A stretch of 23,748 nucleotides of DNA from an uncultured Lachnospiraceae bacterium. GTDB lineage: Bacteria; Bacillota_A; Clostridia; Lachnospirales; Lachnospiraceae. The notes beneath the pieces are model-generated. The model did not search any database. It worked only from the letters and a program-made list of their open reading frames with translations, and was not told the DNA's origin. Of this stretch, positions 8,952-16,765 are shown piece after piece (positions within the stretch are counted from its first letter, which is position 1; each line of letters starts with the position of its first letter). The position numbers were made by a program, and so were the translations under genes. The stretch lies in contig CAJLNC010000038.1 of the NCBI GenBank assembly GCA_905207905.1, forward strand, positions 1 to 23,748. Direction: 5' to 3'.

Positions 8952-10013
8952 CTATTCCTGAACAGGGACATGATAATAATAAGCCGAAGCGTCCGGCTCA
9001 AAGCCCTGGTATGCCATCCACTTCAAAAAAATGGCATCCGGATCAAGCTCTGTCATAAGCTCCGGATACAACCATTTGGCAATATAAGCGGCACCGATCA
9101 TTTTTCCAAGACCGCCAGTAGAAAACGCAGTATTCAAATAGAAGTTTCCTTCTTTCACTGCGCGCAGCTCTGACCAGCCCGTTCTCGCCAAAAGTTCATT
9201 CGCTTTTTCCTCAAATTCTTCACGAGGCGGTGCCGTATAAATACCGCTGTTTCCAATTACTGCTCCTGCGAAAATCTTAACAATCAAATCCGGATCCGCT
9301 TCCAAAATTGCCTCCGGGTCGATATCCTTTCCGGCCAGGGTTTCATCTCCAAAAATGTTCTCACCGCCGCCCATAAGAATCATATTATGCCATCCGTCAT
9401 TGGATGTTCCAGGAATACAGGTCGTGTAATCTCCTCCATACTCCCAGTACACCGTTTTTCGTTCTTCCACCTGTTCCAACTGTTGATTAATATAATCTAC
9501 CGGCTCCTGATAGAAACTTACCAGCTCTTCCGCCTTTTCTTCCTTGCCAAAAAGCTCCCCGCAAAGCCGGATCTGTTTCGGAACATCCGAATTATCCCAG
9601 CCAGTAATCGTGACTACTTTGATACCAAAGGGTTCCAGTGCCGCTTCCGCTTCTTCCACCGGCCCATTCTTTGCCATTACCACTACCTGAGGATCCATTT
9701 CCACGATCTTTTCGTAGTCATATTCGTCCTTTCCAAAAGTTTCCGCTTCTCCAAACTGCGGCCAGTAAACCGTATCCTGGGAAGTATACTGATCCACCCC
9801 CACTACACAGTCCCCAGCACCTACCGCGCGGATCAGCTCATTATTATAACGATTTGCCACACACGCTCTTGTTACCGGAAGAGTCAGCTCCACCTCTCTT
9901 CCAAGGTCATCCACAAAAATCGTAGTTTCTGATGCATAACCGGTCCAGGCCCCCATTACCGTTACCGCAGCGCTGAATAAAACTGCTGCAATCCACTTCT
10001 TTTTGTTTCTCAT
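8952..10013 (-). CDS. Corrinoid-type substrate-binding protein, BtuF/FecB-like (importer 1)
   Basis: This is the extracellular binding protein of the first importer, about 353 residues of the bilobed helical-backbone class (PF01497 type). It has a clear signal peptide: a basic MRNKKK start, a hydrophobic core and a likely signal peptidase I site after GYA near residue 28. No lipobox cysteine is present, unlike most Gram-positive binding proteins. The mature part begins with the typical VDDLGREVELTLPV strand pair and carries the usual YEKIVEMDPQVVV motif. The inner ATG at 10013 is chosen because AAAGGAG lies eight bases upstream; the ATG at 10019 is too close. It is the first gene after the riboswitch and terminator. 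Ligand specificity is inferred from that regulation only. Confidence 0.88.
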   Translation of the reverse strand: MRNKKKWIAAVLFSAAVTVMGAWTGYASETTIFVDDLGREVELTLPVTRACVANRYNNELIRAVGAGDCVVGVDQYTSQDTVYWPQFGEAETFGKDEYDYEKIVEMDPQVVVMAKNGPVEEAEAALEPFGIKVVTITGWDNSDVPKQIRLCGELFGKEEKAEELVSFYQEPVDYINQQLEQVEERKTVYWEYGGDYTTCIPGTSNDGWHNMILMGGGENIFGDETLAGKDIDPEAILEADPDLIVKIFAGAVIGNSGIYTAPPREEFEEKANELLARTGWSELRAVKEGNFYLNTAFSTGGLGKMIGAAYIAKWLYPELMTELDPDAIFLKWMAYQGFEPDASAYYYHVPVQE

Positions 10014-10040
10014 TATCATTTCTCCTTTCGATTATTACAT

Positions 10041-10073
10041 AAAAAAACCGCAGAACAAAGCACCTTTCTGCAG
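10041..10073 (-). terminator. Riboswitch expression-platform terminator, minus strand
   Basis: A GC-rich hairpin (10048-10073, CTGCAGAA paired with TTCTGCGG, one bulged base) is followed on the minus strand by seven T (10047-10041). It lies between the minus-strand cobalamin aptamer and the binding-protein start, as expected for control by premature termination when cobalamin is bound. Confidence 0.8.
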
Positions 10074-10148
10074 CCCAAATTAATCTGATCCTTAATGTGA
10101 ACAATCGAAAGGGGAACTCTCCTGATCCGAAACTTCATCCCTGTCCAA

Positions 10149-10318
10149 ACTTCGGCAAGTCTCCTGACTCATGGTTTCACCTTGGAACCGCCTTCCCGCC
10201 TGCGCAGTGGCCTATTGGTTCTTTGTACCCAAATACAGTAGTGATCGCTGTGAAGGATTCTGACCTTCTTCCTTTTTCATTTTCAAAATATTTTTACAAA
10301 TTTTGAAAAACCGAAGCT
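10149..10318 (-). promoter_or_regulatory. Cobalamin riboswitch controlling importer 1
   Basis: Read on the minus strand, this segment has the conserved parts of the cobalamin aptamer in order. They are an AAAAGGAAG start, GGTCAGAATCC, CTACTGT, GCCACTGCGC, and the B12 box GAGTCAGGAGACTTGCC at 10170-10154. CTTCGG at 10316-10311 can pair with CCGAAG at 10155-10150 to close P1. A terminator follows at 10041-10073. The family is established as sensing cobalamin derivatives and lowering expression when bound. Which cobamide this one prefers cannot be told here. Confidence 0.88.
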
Positions 10319-10340
10319 GCTGATTTTTTATGTCAACTAC

Positions 10341-10369
10341 AATCTAACATATACCAGACATTTTTTCAA
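10341..10369 (-). promoter_or_regulatory. Promoter of importer 1 operon
   Basis: On the minus strand TTGAAA (10369-10364) and TAGATT (10346-10341) are separated by exactly 17 bases, a vegetative sigma-70/SigA pattern. It sits just upstream of the riboswitch 5' end and fires away from the plus-strand promoter. Confidence 0.6.
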
Positions 10370-10419
10370 CATATAAACAATCTGTATTTACTTTTTTTGA
10401 CAATAATACCTATTATAAC

Positions 10420-10448
10420 TTGACAAACTATGAAACTCTTGTTACCTT
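10420..10448 (+). promoter_or_regulatory. Promoter of importer 2 operon
   Basis: A perfect TTGACA (10420-10425) is followed after 17 bases by TACCTT (10443-10448). The predicted start, near 10455, falls just before the plus-strand cobalamin riboswitch. A second TTGACA at 10397-10402 has no well-spaced partner. Confidence 0.55.
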
Positions 10449-10472
10449 GATTATGTGTAATTGAATATGCAG

Positions 10473-10637
10473 TATCAGGTGCAGGATATCCATTTATCCT
10501 GAAAAGGGAATCCGGTGAGACTCCGGAGCGAACTGGTCACTGTATTCAGGGAGCGAACTTCTGGCAGCCATTGCATACCTGCGTATGTGAGAAGGGGAAG
10601 CGAGCGATGATCTGTAAGTCAGGAAACCTGCCTGGTA
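10473..10637 (+). promoter_or_regulatory. Cobalamin riboswitch controlling importer 2
   Basis: The plus strand carries the consensus aptamer parts in order: GGTGC, AAAAGGGAATCCGGTGAGACTCC, GGTCACTGT, and the B12 box AAGTCAGGAAACCTGCC at 10616-10632. TATCAGG (10473-10479) can pair with CCTGGTA (10631-10637) as P1. Downstream, CAGATAC (10652-10658) is perfectly complementary to GTATCTG (10715-10721), the left arm of the following terminator, and so offers an antiterminator pairing. This copy is closer to consensus than the minus-strand one. Confidence 0.92.
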
Positions 10638-10716
10638 TATGAGATGTGCTCCAGATACAGCGCAAACATCCCAACCTATCATGTACCTTTACCGGTATCT
10701 ATGATTTGATCTTAGT

Positions 10717-10748
10717 ATCTGCTCACAGGGGCAGATTTTTTGTTTTTT
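10717..10748 (+). terminator. Riboswitch expression-platform terminator, plus strand
   Basis: ATCTGC (10717-10722) pairs with GCAGAT (10731-10736) around a short loop and runs into TTTTTTGTTTTTT. It lies between the plus-strand aptamer and the binding-protein gene, indicating transcriptional attenuation. Confidence 0.8.
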
Positions 10749-10851
10749 ATGAAAGTTTGCTTCCGGATCAGTGCAGGTGCTTCTTTCACGGATGGTTCTC
10801 TTAGCAACAAAATACACAACACAATCACTTATACCAAAGGAGAACAAACAA

Positions 10852-11826
10852 ATGAAAAAAAGAAGCTTAATCACTCTGTCTCTATTCACCGCCATGATTT
10901 TGTCCGCAGGTTCTCTGACCGCCGGGGCAGAAGAATCTCACTATCCGGTAACCATCACTACCTATGATTATGAAAAAAATCCGGTAGAACTTACCTTCCA
11001 GGAGAAACCTTCAAAGGTTATTTCCGGTCAGCAGATCTGGAATGAGATTCTTCTGTATTTTAATCTGGATGAGTACATTGTGGGAGCAGCCACTTCTGAC
11101 TCCAATGTATACGGAGATCTTCAGGAACGCTATGATGCTCTTCCCAAGCTGGAGGACACCTGGAACAACAAAGAGGGAATCGTGGCCCTGGAACCGGATG
11201 TGTTCTTTGGCTGGCGCTCCCACTTTGCAGAGGACAGTCTGGGTGATATCTATGACTGGACAGAGCGGGGAATCCAGCCAGTGGTCCTCAACTGCGCAAA
11301 TAATGCCTGCGGCAATCCCTCCATCGAAGGCGTTCTTCAGGATTTCAAAAACGTAGGCGCTATTTTTGATATTGAAGATCAGACCGATGCTTACGTTGCA
11401 GACGCGGAAAAAATGCTGGATGAAATCCAGAAGAATGTATCCGCTCTGGACGCTCCAAAAACGGTACTGATGCTGGAATATTACGAAGGTTCCACCAGTG
11501 TGTTCGCATGGGGGACAAATTCCCTCTCCGGTCAAATGATCACCTACGCAGGCGGCAATAATCCCATTGCTGAGCAAGGGGATATCTCCCTGGAGGATAT
11601 CGTTGCCATCAATCCGGATAAGATCATCCTGATGAATGCTGGAAATTCAGATACAGAGGAAGACCGCCAGAGCATCTACGATGCTTTTTATGCCTTAGAA
11701 GGGCTTCAGAATGTAACAGCAGTCAAAAATAAAGACGTAACCATCTATGCGCTGGATGACGTTTATGGCGGAGGCATCCGGATTGTTCCTGCAATCGACA
11801 GCATTTACCACTGGATCTATGACTAA
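10852..11826 (+). CDS. Corrinoid-type substrate-binding protein, BtuF/FecB-like (importer 2)
   Basis: This is the binding protein of the second importer, about 324 residues. The signal peptide is MKKRSLITL followed by a hydrophobic core, with a likely signal peptidase I site after AGA near residue 24. As in importer 1 there is no lipobox cysteine; the first cysteine comes deep in the mature protein. The mature part shows the KNPVELTFQEKPSKVIS opening and ALEPDVFFG of the class. It is only distantly similar to the importer 1 protein, so the two probably bind different corrinoids or differ in affinity. The ATG at 10852 has AAAGGAG nine bases upstream; the frame is open from 10771 but that part overlaps the riboswitch leader. 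Ligand is inferred from the riboswitch. Confidence 0.87.
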   Translation: MKKRSLITLSLFTAMILSAGSLTAGAEESHYPVTITTYDYEKNPVELTFQEKPSKVISGQQIWNEILLYFNLDEYIVGAATSDSNVYGDLQERYDALPKLEDTWNNKEGIVALEPDVFFGWRSHFAEDSLGDIYDWTERGIQPVVLNCANNACGNPSIEGVLQDFKNVGAIFDIEDQTDAYVADAEKMLDEIQKNVSALDAPKTVLMLEYYEGSTSVFAWGTNSLSGQMITYAGGNNPIAEQGDISLEDIVAINPDKIILMNAGNSDTEEDRQSIYDAFYALEGLQNVTAVKNKDVTIYALDDVYGGGIRIVPAIDSIYHWIYD

Positions 11827-12892
11827 AAAACAGCGGTCCATCATGGCAATTCTCCTGACAGGATTGACTCTGGGGTTGATCCTGTCCATTATTTTAGCAG
11901 TCACCATCGGAACCGTGCCAATCTCCGCCAAAGATGTCTACGGAATGATCTTATATCAGCTCACCGGGTTGGACCTGGGAGGCATGGCAGCCCTAAGCCA
12001 GGGGCCTATGCAGGATATTGTCTGGATCATACGCCTTCCCAGAGTACTGCTAAGCTGCATTGTGGGGATGAGTCTGGCTCTGGCCGGCGTTATCATGCAG
12101 GCCACTGTCCAGAATCCTCTGGCCGATCCCTATATCCTGGGGCTTTCTTCCGGAGCCTCTCTTGGCGCCACCTTCTCCATTATGATCGGCGCTTCCTCCG
12201 TGTTCACAGGGGCTCTTGCAAACACCGGGATCACCTTCTGGGGCTTTCTTGGTTCTGTGCTGGTATCCCTGGCGGTTTTCTTTTTAGCCAGTATAGGCGG
12301 AAGGATCACCACCTCCAAGCTGATCCTTTCCGGAACTGTCATGTCCAGCATCTGCGGAGCCTTCTCCAATATCATTATTTACATGAACAGTGATAAATCT
12401 GAGATCCAGTCCATCACCTTCTGGACTTTCGGAAGCCTGTCCACTGCCACCTGGGAAAAGCTTCGTCTGCCTGCCCTCTGCCTGCTTCTCTGTTTTCTGT
12501 TTTTTATGACCCAGCTTCGCAGGATCAACATCATGCTTTTGGGTGACGAGGCAGCCGCGACCCTGGGCGTGGATCTGGCCAGATCACGGAAAATCTACAT
12601 GCTGATCACCTCCCTGCTTACCGCTGTAGTGGTGTGCAACTGCGGAATCATCGGCTTTGTCGGGCTGATGATTCCTCACATTGTCCGGGCTGTTGTAGGC
12701 ACTGACTATCGCCGTCTGCTGCCCGTCACTGTGCTTACCGGAGGAATCTTTATGATCTGGGCAGATGTAGCGGCCAGAACTCTGGTCCCGAAAAGAGAAA
12801 TTCCTATCGGCATCATTACCGCCGTCATAGGCGCGCCGGTATTTCTGATCATTATGCTGAAAAAAGCCTATGGATTTGGAGGGAAAGACTGA
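11819..12892 (+). CDS. FecCD/BtuC-family permease (cobalamin importer 2)
   Basis: This is the membrane subunit of the second importer, about 357 residues with a ten-helix BtuC-like pattern. Landmarks are IRLPRVLLSCIVGMSLALAG, NPLADPYILGLSSGASLGA and GFVGLMIPHIVRAVVGTDYR, the last being the ATPase-coupling region. The ATG at 11819 overlaps the end of the binding-protein gene by eight bases and lacks a strong ribosome binding site, so re-initiation from the upstream gene is likely. An ATG at 11843 is an alternative. Its last base is the first base of the ATPase start codon. It differs clearly from the importer 1 permease, so the cassettes are not a recent duplication. Confidence 0.9.
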   Translation: MTKKQRSIMAILLTGLTLGLILSIILAVTIGTVPISAKDVYGMILYQLTGLDLGGMAALSQGPMQDIVWIIRLPRVLLSCIVGMSLALAGVIMQATVQNPLADPYILGLSSGASLGATFSIMIGASSVFTGALANTGITFWGFLGSVLVSLAVFFLASIGGRITTSKLILSGTVMSSICGAFSNIIIYMNSDKSEIQSITFWTFGSLSTATWEKLRLPALCLLLCFLFFMTQLRRINIMLLGDEAAATLGVDLARSRKIYMLITSLLTAVVVCNCGIIGFVGLMIPHIVRAVVGTDYRRLLPVTVLTGGIFMIWADVAARTLVPKREIPIGIITAVIGAPVFLIIMLKKAYGFGGKD

Positions 12893-13740
12893 TGGAACTT
12901 GCAGCAAAAAAGGTTTCTGTTGGAATCGGCGGAAAAGAAATTGTAAAAGAAGCCTCCATCCGAGTAAAGCAGGGAGAAATTGTAGGGCTCTTCGGTCCCA
13001 ATGGAAGCGGAAAAAGCACTCTGCTAAAGAGTATTTACCGGGTCTTAAAACCCTCTGGGGGAGAAATTTTTCTGGACGACGTTGAACTGAAAAAAATGCC
13101 CCACCGGGAAACTGCCAAAAAAATGGCCGTAGTGACCCAGTTTACCACCCTCAACTTTGACTTTACTGTGGAAGAGATGGTCCTCATGGGCAGAAGTCCC
13201 CATAAAAAGCCTTTTGACCGGGATACGCCGGAAGATTTCCAAATTGTCAGGGAATGCCTGAAAAAGGTGGATATGGAGGCCTTTTCCAAACGGAAATTCT
13301 CCACGCTATCCGGTGGTGAAAAGCAGCGGATCCTTCTGGCCAGAGCTCTGGCTCAACAGACCGAGACCCTGATTCTGGATGAGCCTACCAATCATTTGGA
13401 TATCAAATATCAGCTTCAGACCCTGGACATCATTAAGCGTCTTGGGAAAGGCGTTCTAATGGCGCTTCATGATCTGAATCTGGCCTTTCGGTACTGTGAT
13501 TATGTATTTATCCTAAAAAATGGAATCGTTGTGGCGGACGGCACGCCAGAAAAAGTCATTACAGAGGAACTGGTCAGAACCGTCTATGAGGTGGAAAATC
13601 AGATCTTTATCAACCCCATTTCCGGTTGTCCTATGGTAACGTTTCTCTCCCCGCTGCCAAATGGATCTCCGGCCGTTTCCTTTGATCCAGCCGCAAAACC
13701 GCCTTCCCTATCCCCCAAAGAAAGGAGTCTTTTCCCATGA
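12892..13740 (+). CDS. ABC transporter ATPase, BtuD/FepC-type (cobalamin importer 2)
   Basis: This is the ATPase subunit of the second importer, 282 residues. Walker A is GPNGSGKST (35-43), signature LSGGE (139-143), Walker B LILDE (160-164), with the switch histidine in ALHDLNLA. After the normal end of the domain near residue 252 there is an extra Pro/Ser-rich tail of about 30 residues (PLPNGSPAVSFDPAAKPP and onward) that is not needed for the fold. The start ATG at 12892 overlaps the permease stop, and its own stop overlaps the start of the CGGC gene by four bases (ATGA). The four genes therefore form a tightly coupled unit under the plus-strand riboswitch. Confidence 0.9.
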   Translation: MELAAKKVSVGIGGKEIVKEASIRVKQGEIVGLFGPNGSGKSTLLKSIYRVLKPSGGEIFLDDVELKKMPHRETAKKMAVVTQFTTLNFDFTVEEMVLMGRSPHKKPFDRDTPEDFQIVRECLKKVDMEAFSKRKFSTLSGGEKQRILLARALAQQTETLILDEPTNHLDIKYQLQTLDIIKRLGKGVLMALHDLNLAFRYCDYVFILKNGIVVADGTPEKVITEELVRTVYEVENQIFINPISGCPMVTFLSPLPNGSPAVSFDPAAKPPSLSPKERSLFP

Positions 13741-14081
13741 AAAAAATCGCCATACTGACCTGCCTGAAGGCCAATACCGTCTGCACCGGTGCCTCCTGCT
13801 TTCAAGCCTTTCACCAACGCACCAGAGGCTTTCAAAGGTATGCCGGTCAGGAGGTGCAGATTGCCGCTTTTATGAAATGCAATGGATGTACCAGCGATCC
13901 AAAGACAGATGCAGGAATCAAAGAAAAGGTTGCCCGATTGAAGAGCGAACAGATCGAAACCGTACATATCGGTGCCTGCACCTTGAAAGAAAATGGAGAG
14001 CGCTGTGAAAATATCGCAAAAATTATAGAAATGATCAAAAAGCAGAATATTTCCATTGTAGAAAAAACCCATGACCTATGA
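13737..14081 (+). CDS. CGGC-domain small cysteine-rich protein
   Basis: This 114-residue cytoplasmic protein matches the CGGC family (PF08821 type). It has an IAILTC start, a CxxxxC pair (C16, C21), the central FMKCNGC motif (C48, C51; a CNGC version of the CGGC signature), then HIGACTLKENGERC (C81, C89) and a final KTH. Seven cysteines in so small a protein suggest metal or cofactor binding, as proposed for the family, but no biochemical role is established to my knowledge. Its start overlaps the ATPase stop (ATGA), and it is the last gene of a cobalamin-riboswitch operon. A role in handling imported corrinoid or its cobalt is therefore a reasonable inference. A strong terminator follows. 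Confidence 0.8.
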   Translation: MKKIAILTCLKANTVCTGASCFQAFHQRTRGFQRYAGQEVQIAAFMKCNGCTSDPKTDAGIKEKVARLKSEQIETVHIGACTLKENGERCENIAKIIEMIKKQNISIVEKTHDL

Positions 14082-14088
14082 ACACACA

Positions 14089-14140
14089 GGGCTGGAGGAA
14101 AATTCATTGGTATCAGAATTTTCCTCCAGCCCCAATTTTT
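14089..14140 (+). terminator. Terminator between importer 2 and the ribonucleotide reductase
   Basis: A perfect 17-bp stem (14089-14105 with 14116-14132, ten-base loop) is followed on the plus strand by CAATTTTT. It ends the plus-strand operon eight bases after the CGGC stop codon. The convergent reductase gene ends at 14149; on that strand the hairpin has no T run but may still act as a 3' barrier. Confidence 0.85.
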
Positions 14141-14148
14141 CACTTTTC

Positions 14149-16491
14149 TTAACGCACCGGACAAACCCCATTGGCGCAGTCTGATCCGCCGATATCTAAT
14201 TCCGTCTCCTCATGCTCATATCTGGACAGCAGAGAAGGATTGAAGGGGCGCATGGCATCCCTTCGCCGTTCGTATTCCTCCTGTTCAATAGCCTCGTAAG
14301 GCATCAGCTCATAAAAATTATCATCATAGCTCAAGAAAGAAAGGGCCACTACCTCATCCCAGTTTTCCCAAACCCACTGCTCCACTTCCTCCCACTCATT
14401 TTCCCGCACATGAACTGTAATGGAGCAGTTATGATCCACATAATGCTGCATAAACATCTTATAATTTTCCAGCTGTTCAATGGCTGAAACGTCAGATTTC
14501 ACCAGCCCTTCTGGCGCCTGTACCGGAAACTCCACCACCTTGGTGATGGGATCCTCCGGATCCTGCCCCACCTCCGGCAAAACCGGATAGCCCAGATCTT
14601 CGCAGACCTTGCAGAGAGGATCTGCGGCAGTGATCCGCACCCTTCGGATATAGTAAGGAGAGTGAGAATAGTGAATCCCGCTGGATACTGCCGGAAGCAG
14701 GGATAAGGTCCCCTCCGGTTTAATCGTAGTCACTAACAGCGGCTCTTTTCCTCCCAACTGCGCTGCCATTTCCTTTGCTGCCCCATGAGCGGCTGCCCGC
14801 AGCTCCTCCAGAAGCTTTACCTGTTCCTCCCTGGTCATCTCTGTGGCATTCACCATATCCTGCCAGCCGGTAAGAGAACATCCCAGCAAGCGATCCCTTT
14901 GCTGCACCGCATTCCACTGATGAATCTCCAGTTCCCGACAAGTCATCCTATATCCTGCCCTGGCGGAAAGGCGCTGAGCCTCCAGCAGCTTTTTCCGGTT
15001 CAGCCCTCCCTCCTCCACAAAGCCCATCACATTTACTGTGGTGAGGTTGCACAGACCGTGACTGTCTAACAGAATTTCTCCGCAGGGATTGCAGCCATTA
15101 AAATTGGGGCGCCGCTTTGCACCTGCCTCTTCATTGATCCACCCCGGTTCTCCGGAATAGCGCATCTGCTGCAGATGCCAGTGAAGCTTGTCCCTGGAAG
15201 GCTTGCACCGGTAATAAATAGAATTGTTGCTCATCTGCCTGTGGGCAATTTTTTTGTCGATTTCCCAGTTTCCGTTAATCTGACGATACAGATGGCTCTT
15301 TGCCTGGATACAGCTCTCATCTTCCGCATCAATCAGACCAATCTCTGAGGTGCGGCGCACTCCTCCGGAAACCACATTTTCTCCGATGATATTGGCAATA
15401 TCCAAAAGATCTATCGGCTTTAGCGCCACCCACTCTGCATTTTCCCGTTTTCCCGCTGCGGTAATGATCCTGTGAATCTTATCCAGCATATTCATCATGG
15501 AGGCATAGCCGCTGGCAGTTCCTCCGAAGGTCTTCAACCGTTCCCCCTTGGGCCGGATAGAATCGTATACTACGATCAATCGGCGGATCTTCCGGTACTC
15601 CTGATTGGTTAACAGATCAAAATAGTGGGTCAGAGCCTGAGCCCATCCCTCCTTGGAATCTCCGATGGTGATGGTGGCCGTATCTCCTGAAAATGTCAGA
15701 TCCGTATATTCCAGCCGTTCTCTGGCTGGACGGGGATCATAGGACTTCTGGATAATGCTGAAATCAGTCCGCACCGGAGGCAGTTTCTTGGCATCTGACT
15801 CCAGCACCCGGACTCCAACGCCGCTTCCCACCATTAACAGGTAGAACAGATCATGAAATGCTGTAAAGCTGTCGATTACCGTAAAAGCGCAGTTATAATT
15901 TGCCATAGGATACTGTTCTGCCACCGCCGTACCGCCTACCCAGAGCGTACGTCCGGAAAGAAACTGGCGCATGTGATAAATATTATCGTACAGCTTTTCT
16001 GCCTCCTCCCTGGAAGTAGGCGCCAGGGAACAGTTATACTCCACTGCCCGGCATACCGTTTCCCACCAAAATTCTCTTCTTCCGTTGTTCGGCAGATATC
16101 TGGAGTAGGTTCTGGTATATACGAAGGCGCCTAACTGCTCCATAGGATTTTTCGTATGCTTATAGGGACTTAAAAATTCTTTTCTCAGCAGACCTTCTTT
16201 TCTGACGCCTCCAGCCCGCTCCTTTTCCTTTTCTAACCGGTACCGAATATAGGCCTTGGCAGTCTGATACTGATGCTGTTCAAACAGCGTCTCCTCCACG
16301 GTATCCTGGATCACCTCAATATCCCAGGTCTCTTCCTTTCGTTCCTGAAGCTTTGCAGACACTGCCCGGGTAATGCTCTGCACCATCTCATCATCATGTT
16401 CCCCCACTGCCGCCGCTGCCAGCTCAATTGCTCTTGCGATAAATTCTGCGTCAAAGGGCACAACTTTACCGCTTCGTTTTCTTACATTCAT
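14149..16491 (-). CDS. Adenosylcobalamin-dependent ribonucleoside-triphosphate reductase, class II monomeric
   Basis: This enzyme makes deoxyribonucleotides from ribonucleoside triphosphates using adenosylcobalamin to start the radical. The 780-residue protein begins with an ATP-cone domain (about residues 1-92, MNVRKRSGKVVPFD). The barrel follows, with the Lactobacillus leichmannii-type cysteines: C201 in NYNCAF, thiyl cysteine C470 with E472 in NPCGEI, and C481 in CNLTTVNV, 11 residues later as in the reference enzyme. The redox pair C772/C777 lies in the C-terminal CANGVCPVR. It is longer than the L. leichmannii protein chiefly because of the added ATP cone. The ATG at 16491 has a perfect AGGAGGTG; an upstream ATG at 16515 lacks one. 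It converges on the cobalamin importer operon, a striking functional link. No nrdD or nrdG was seen here. Confidence 0.95.
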   Translation of the reverse strand: MNVRKRSGKVVPFDAEFIARAIELAAAAVGEHDDEMVQSITRAVSAKLQERKEETWDIEVIQDTVEETLFEQHQYQTAKAYIRYRLEKEKERAGGVRKEGLLRKEFLSPYKHTKNPMEQLGAFVYTRTYSRYLPNNGRREFWWETVCRAVEYNCSLAPTSREEAEKLYDNIYHMRQFLSGRTLWVGGTAVAEQYPMANYNCAFTVIDSFTAFHDLFYLLMVGSGVGVRVLESDAKKLPPVRTDFSIIQKSYDPRPARERLEYTDLTFSGDTATITIGDSKEGWAQALTHYFDLLTNQEYRKIRRLIVVYDSIRPKGERLKTFGGTASGYASMMNMLDKIHRIITAAGKRENAEWVALKPIDLLDIANIIGENVVSGGVRRTSEIGLIDAEDESCIQAKSHLYRQINGNWEIDKKIAHRQMSNNSIYYRCKPSRDKLHWHLQQMRYSGEPGWINEEAGAKRRPNFNGCNPCGEILLDSHGLCNLTTVNVMGFVEEGGLNRKKLLEAQRLSARAGYRMTCRELEIHQWNAVQQRDRLLGCSLTGWQDMVNATEMTREEQVKLLEELRAAAHGAAKEMAAQLGGKEPLLVTTIKPEGTLSLLPAVSSGIHYSHSPYYIRRVRITAADPLCKVCEDLGYPVLPEVGQDPEDPITKVVEFPVQAPEGLVKSDVSAIEQLENYKMFMQHYVDHNCSITVHVRENEWEEVEQWVWENWDEVVALSFLSYDDNFYELMPYEAIEQEEYERRRDAMRPFNPSLLSRYEHEETELDIGGSDCANGVCPVR

Positions 16492-16614
16492 AGGACACCT
16501 CCTGATTTTCTGCACTCCAGGTTCTGCCTCCCAACTGGCACAGCTGAATCTTCCTCTCTGTTCGCCTGATTTTTCCTGTTTTGGGGCAGTCCCTTTTTTG
16601 TTATCATATCAGAT

Positions 16615-16635
16615 ATCCTAGTAAAATACTAGGAT
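16615..16635. promoter_or_regulatory. Perfect palindrome upstream of the reductase gene (candidate operator)
   Basis: ATCCTAGTA (16615-16623) and TACTAGGAT (16627-16635) form a perfect 9-bp inverted repeat around AAA. On the minus strand TTGAAA lies just upstream and TATGAT about seven bases downstream, so it overlaps the likely reductase promoter. It does not resemble the published NrdR box. The remaining gap, 16492-16614 and 16636-16765, shows nothing else I can support. Confidence 0.45.
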
Positions 16636-16765
16636 TTTCTTTCAAGAATCCTGTTTCTTCTATTTTACACAAAAATCAGGTTCCTTTTTTAGAAAAAGTA
16701 TCTATTTTGCCGTACTCTGTTTTTTTCCATCTCTTCCGCAGCCGGCCGGTTCTCTGCAAATTCTG

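Noticed and set aside
10097..10306. Plus-strand 69-codon frame across the intergenic region upstream of importer 1
   Set aside because: It lies entirely over the minus-strand riboswitch; the conserved aptamer explains the sequence.
10494..10682. Minus-strand 62-codon frame over the plus-strand riboswitch
   Set aside because: The region is fully accounted for by the cobalamin aptamer, and the frame has no ribosome binding site.
16615..16635. Palindrome as a transcription terminator
   Set aside because: No gene on the plus strand ends there, and the T run after it is short and interrupted; an operator is the better reading.
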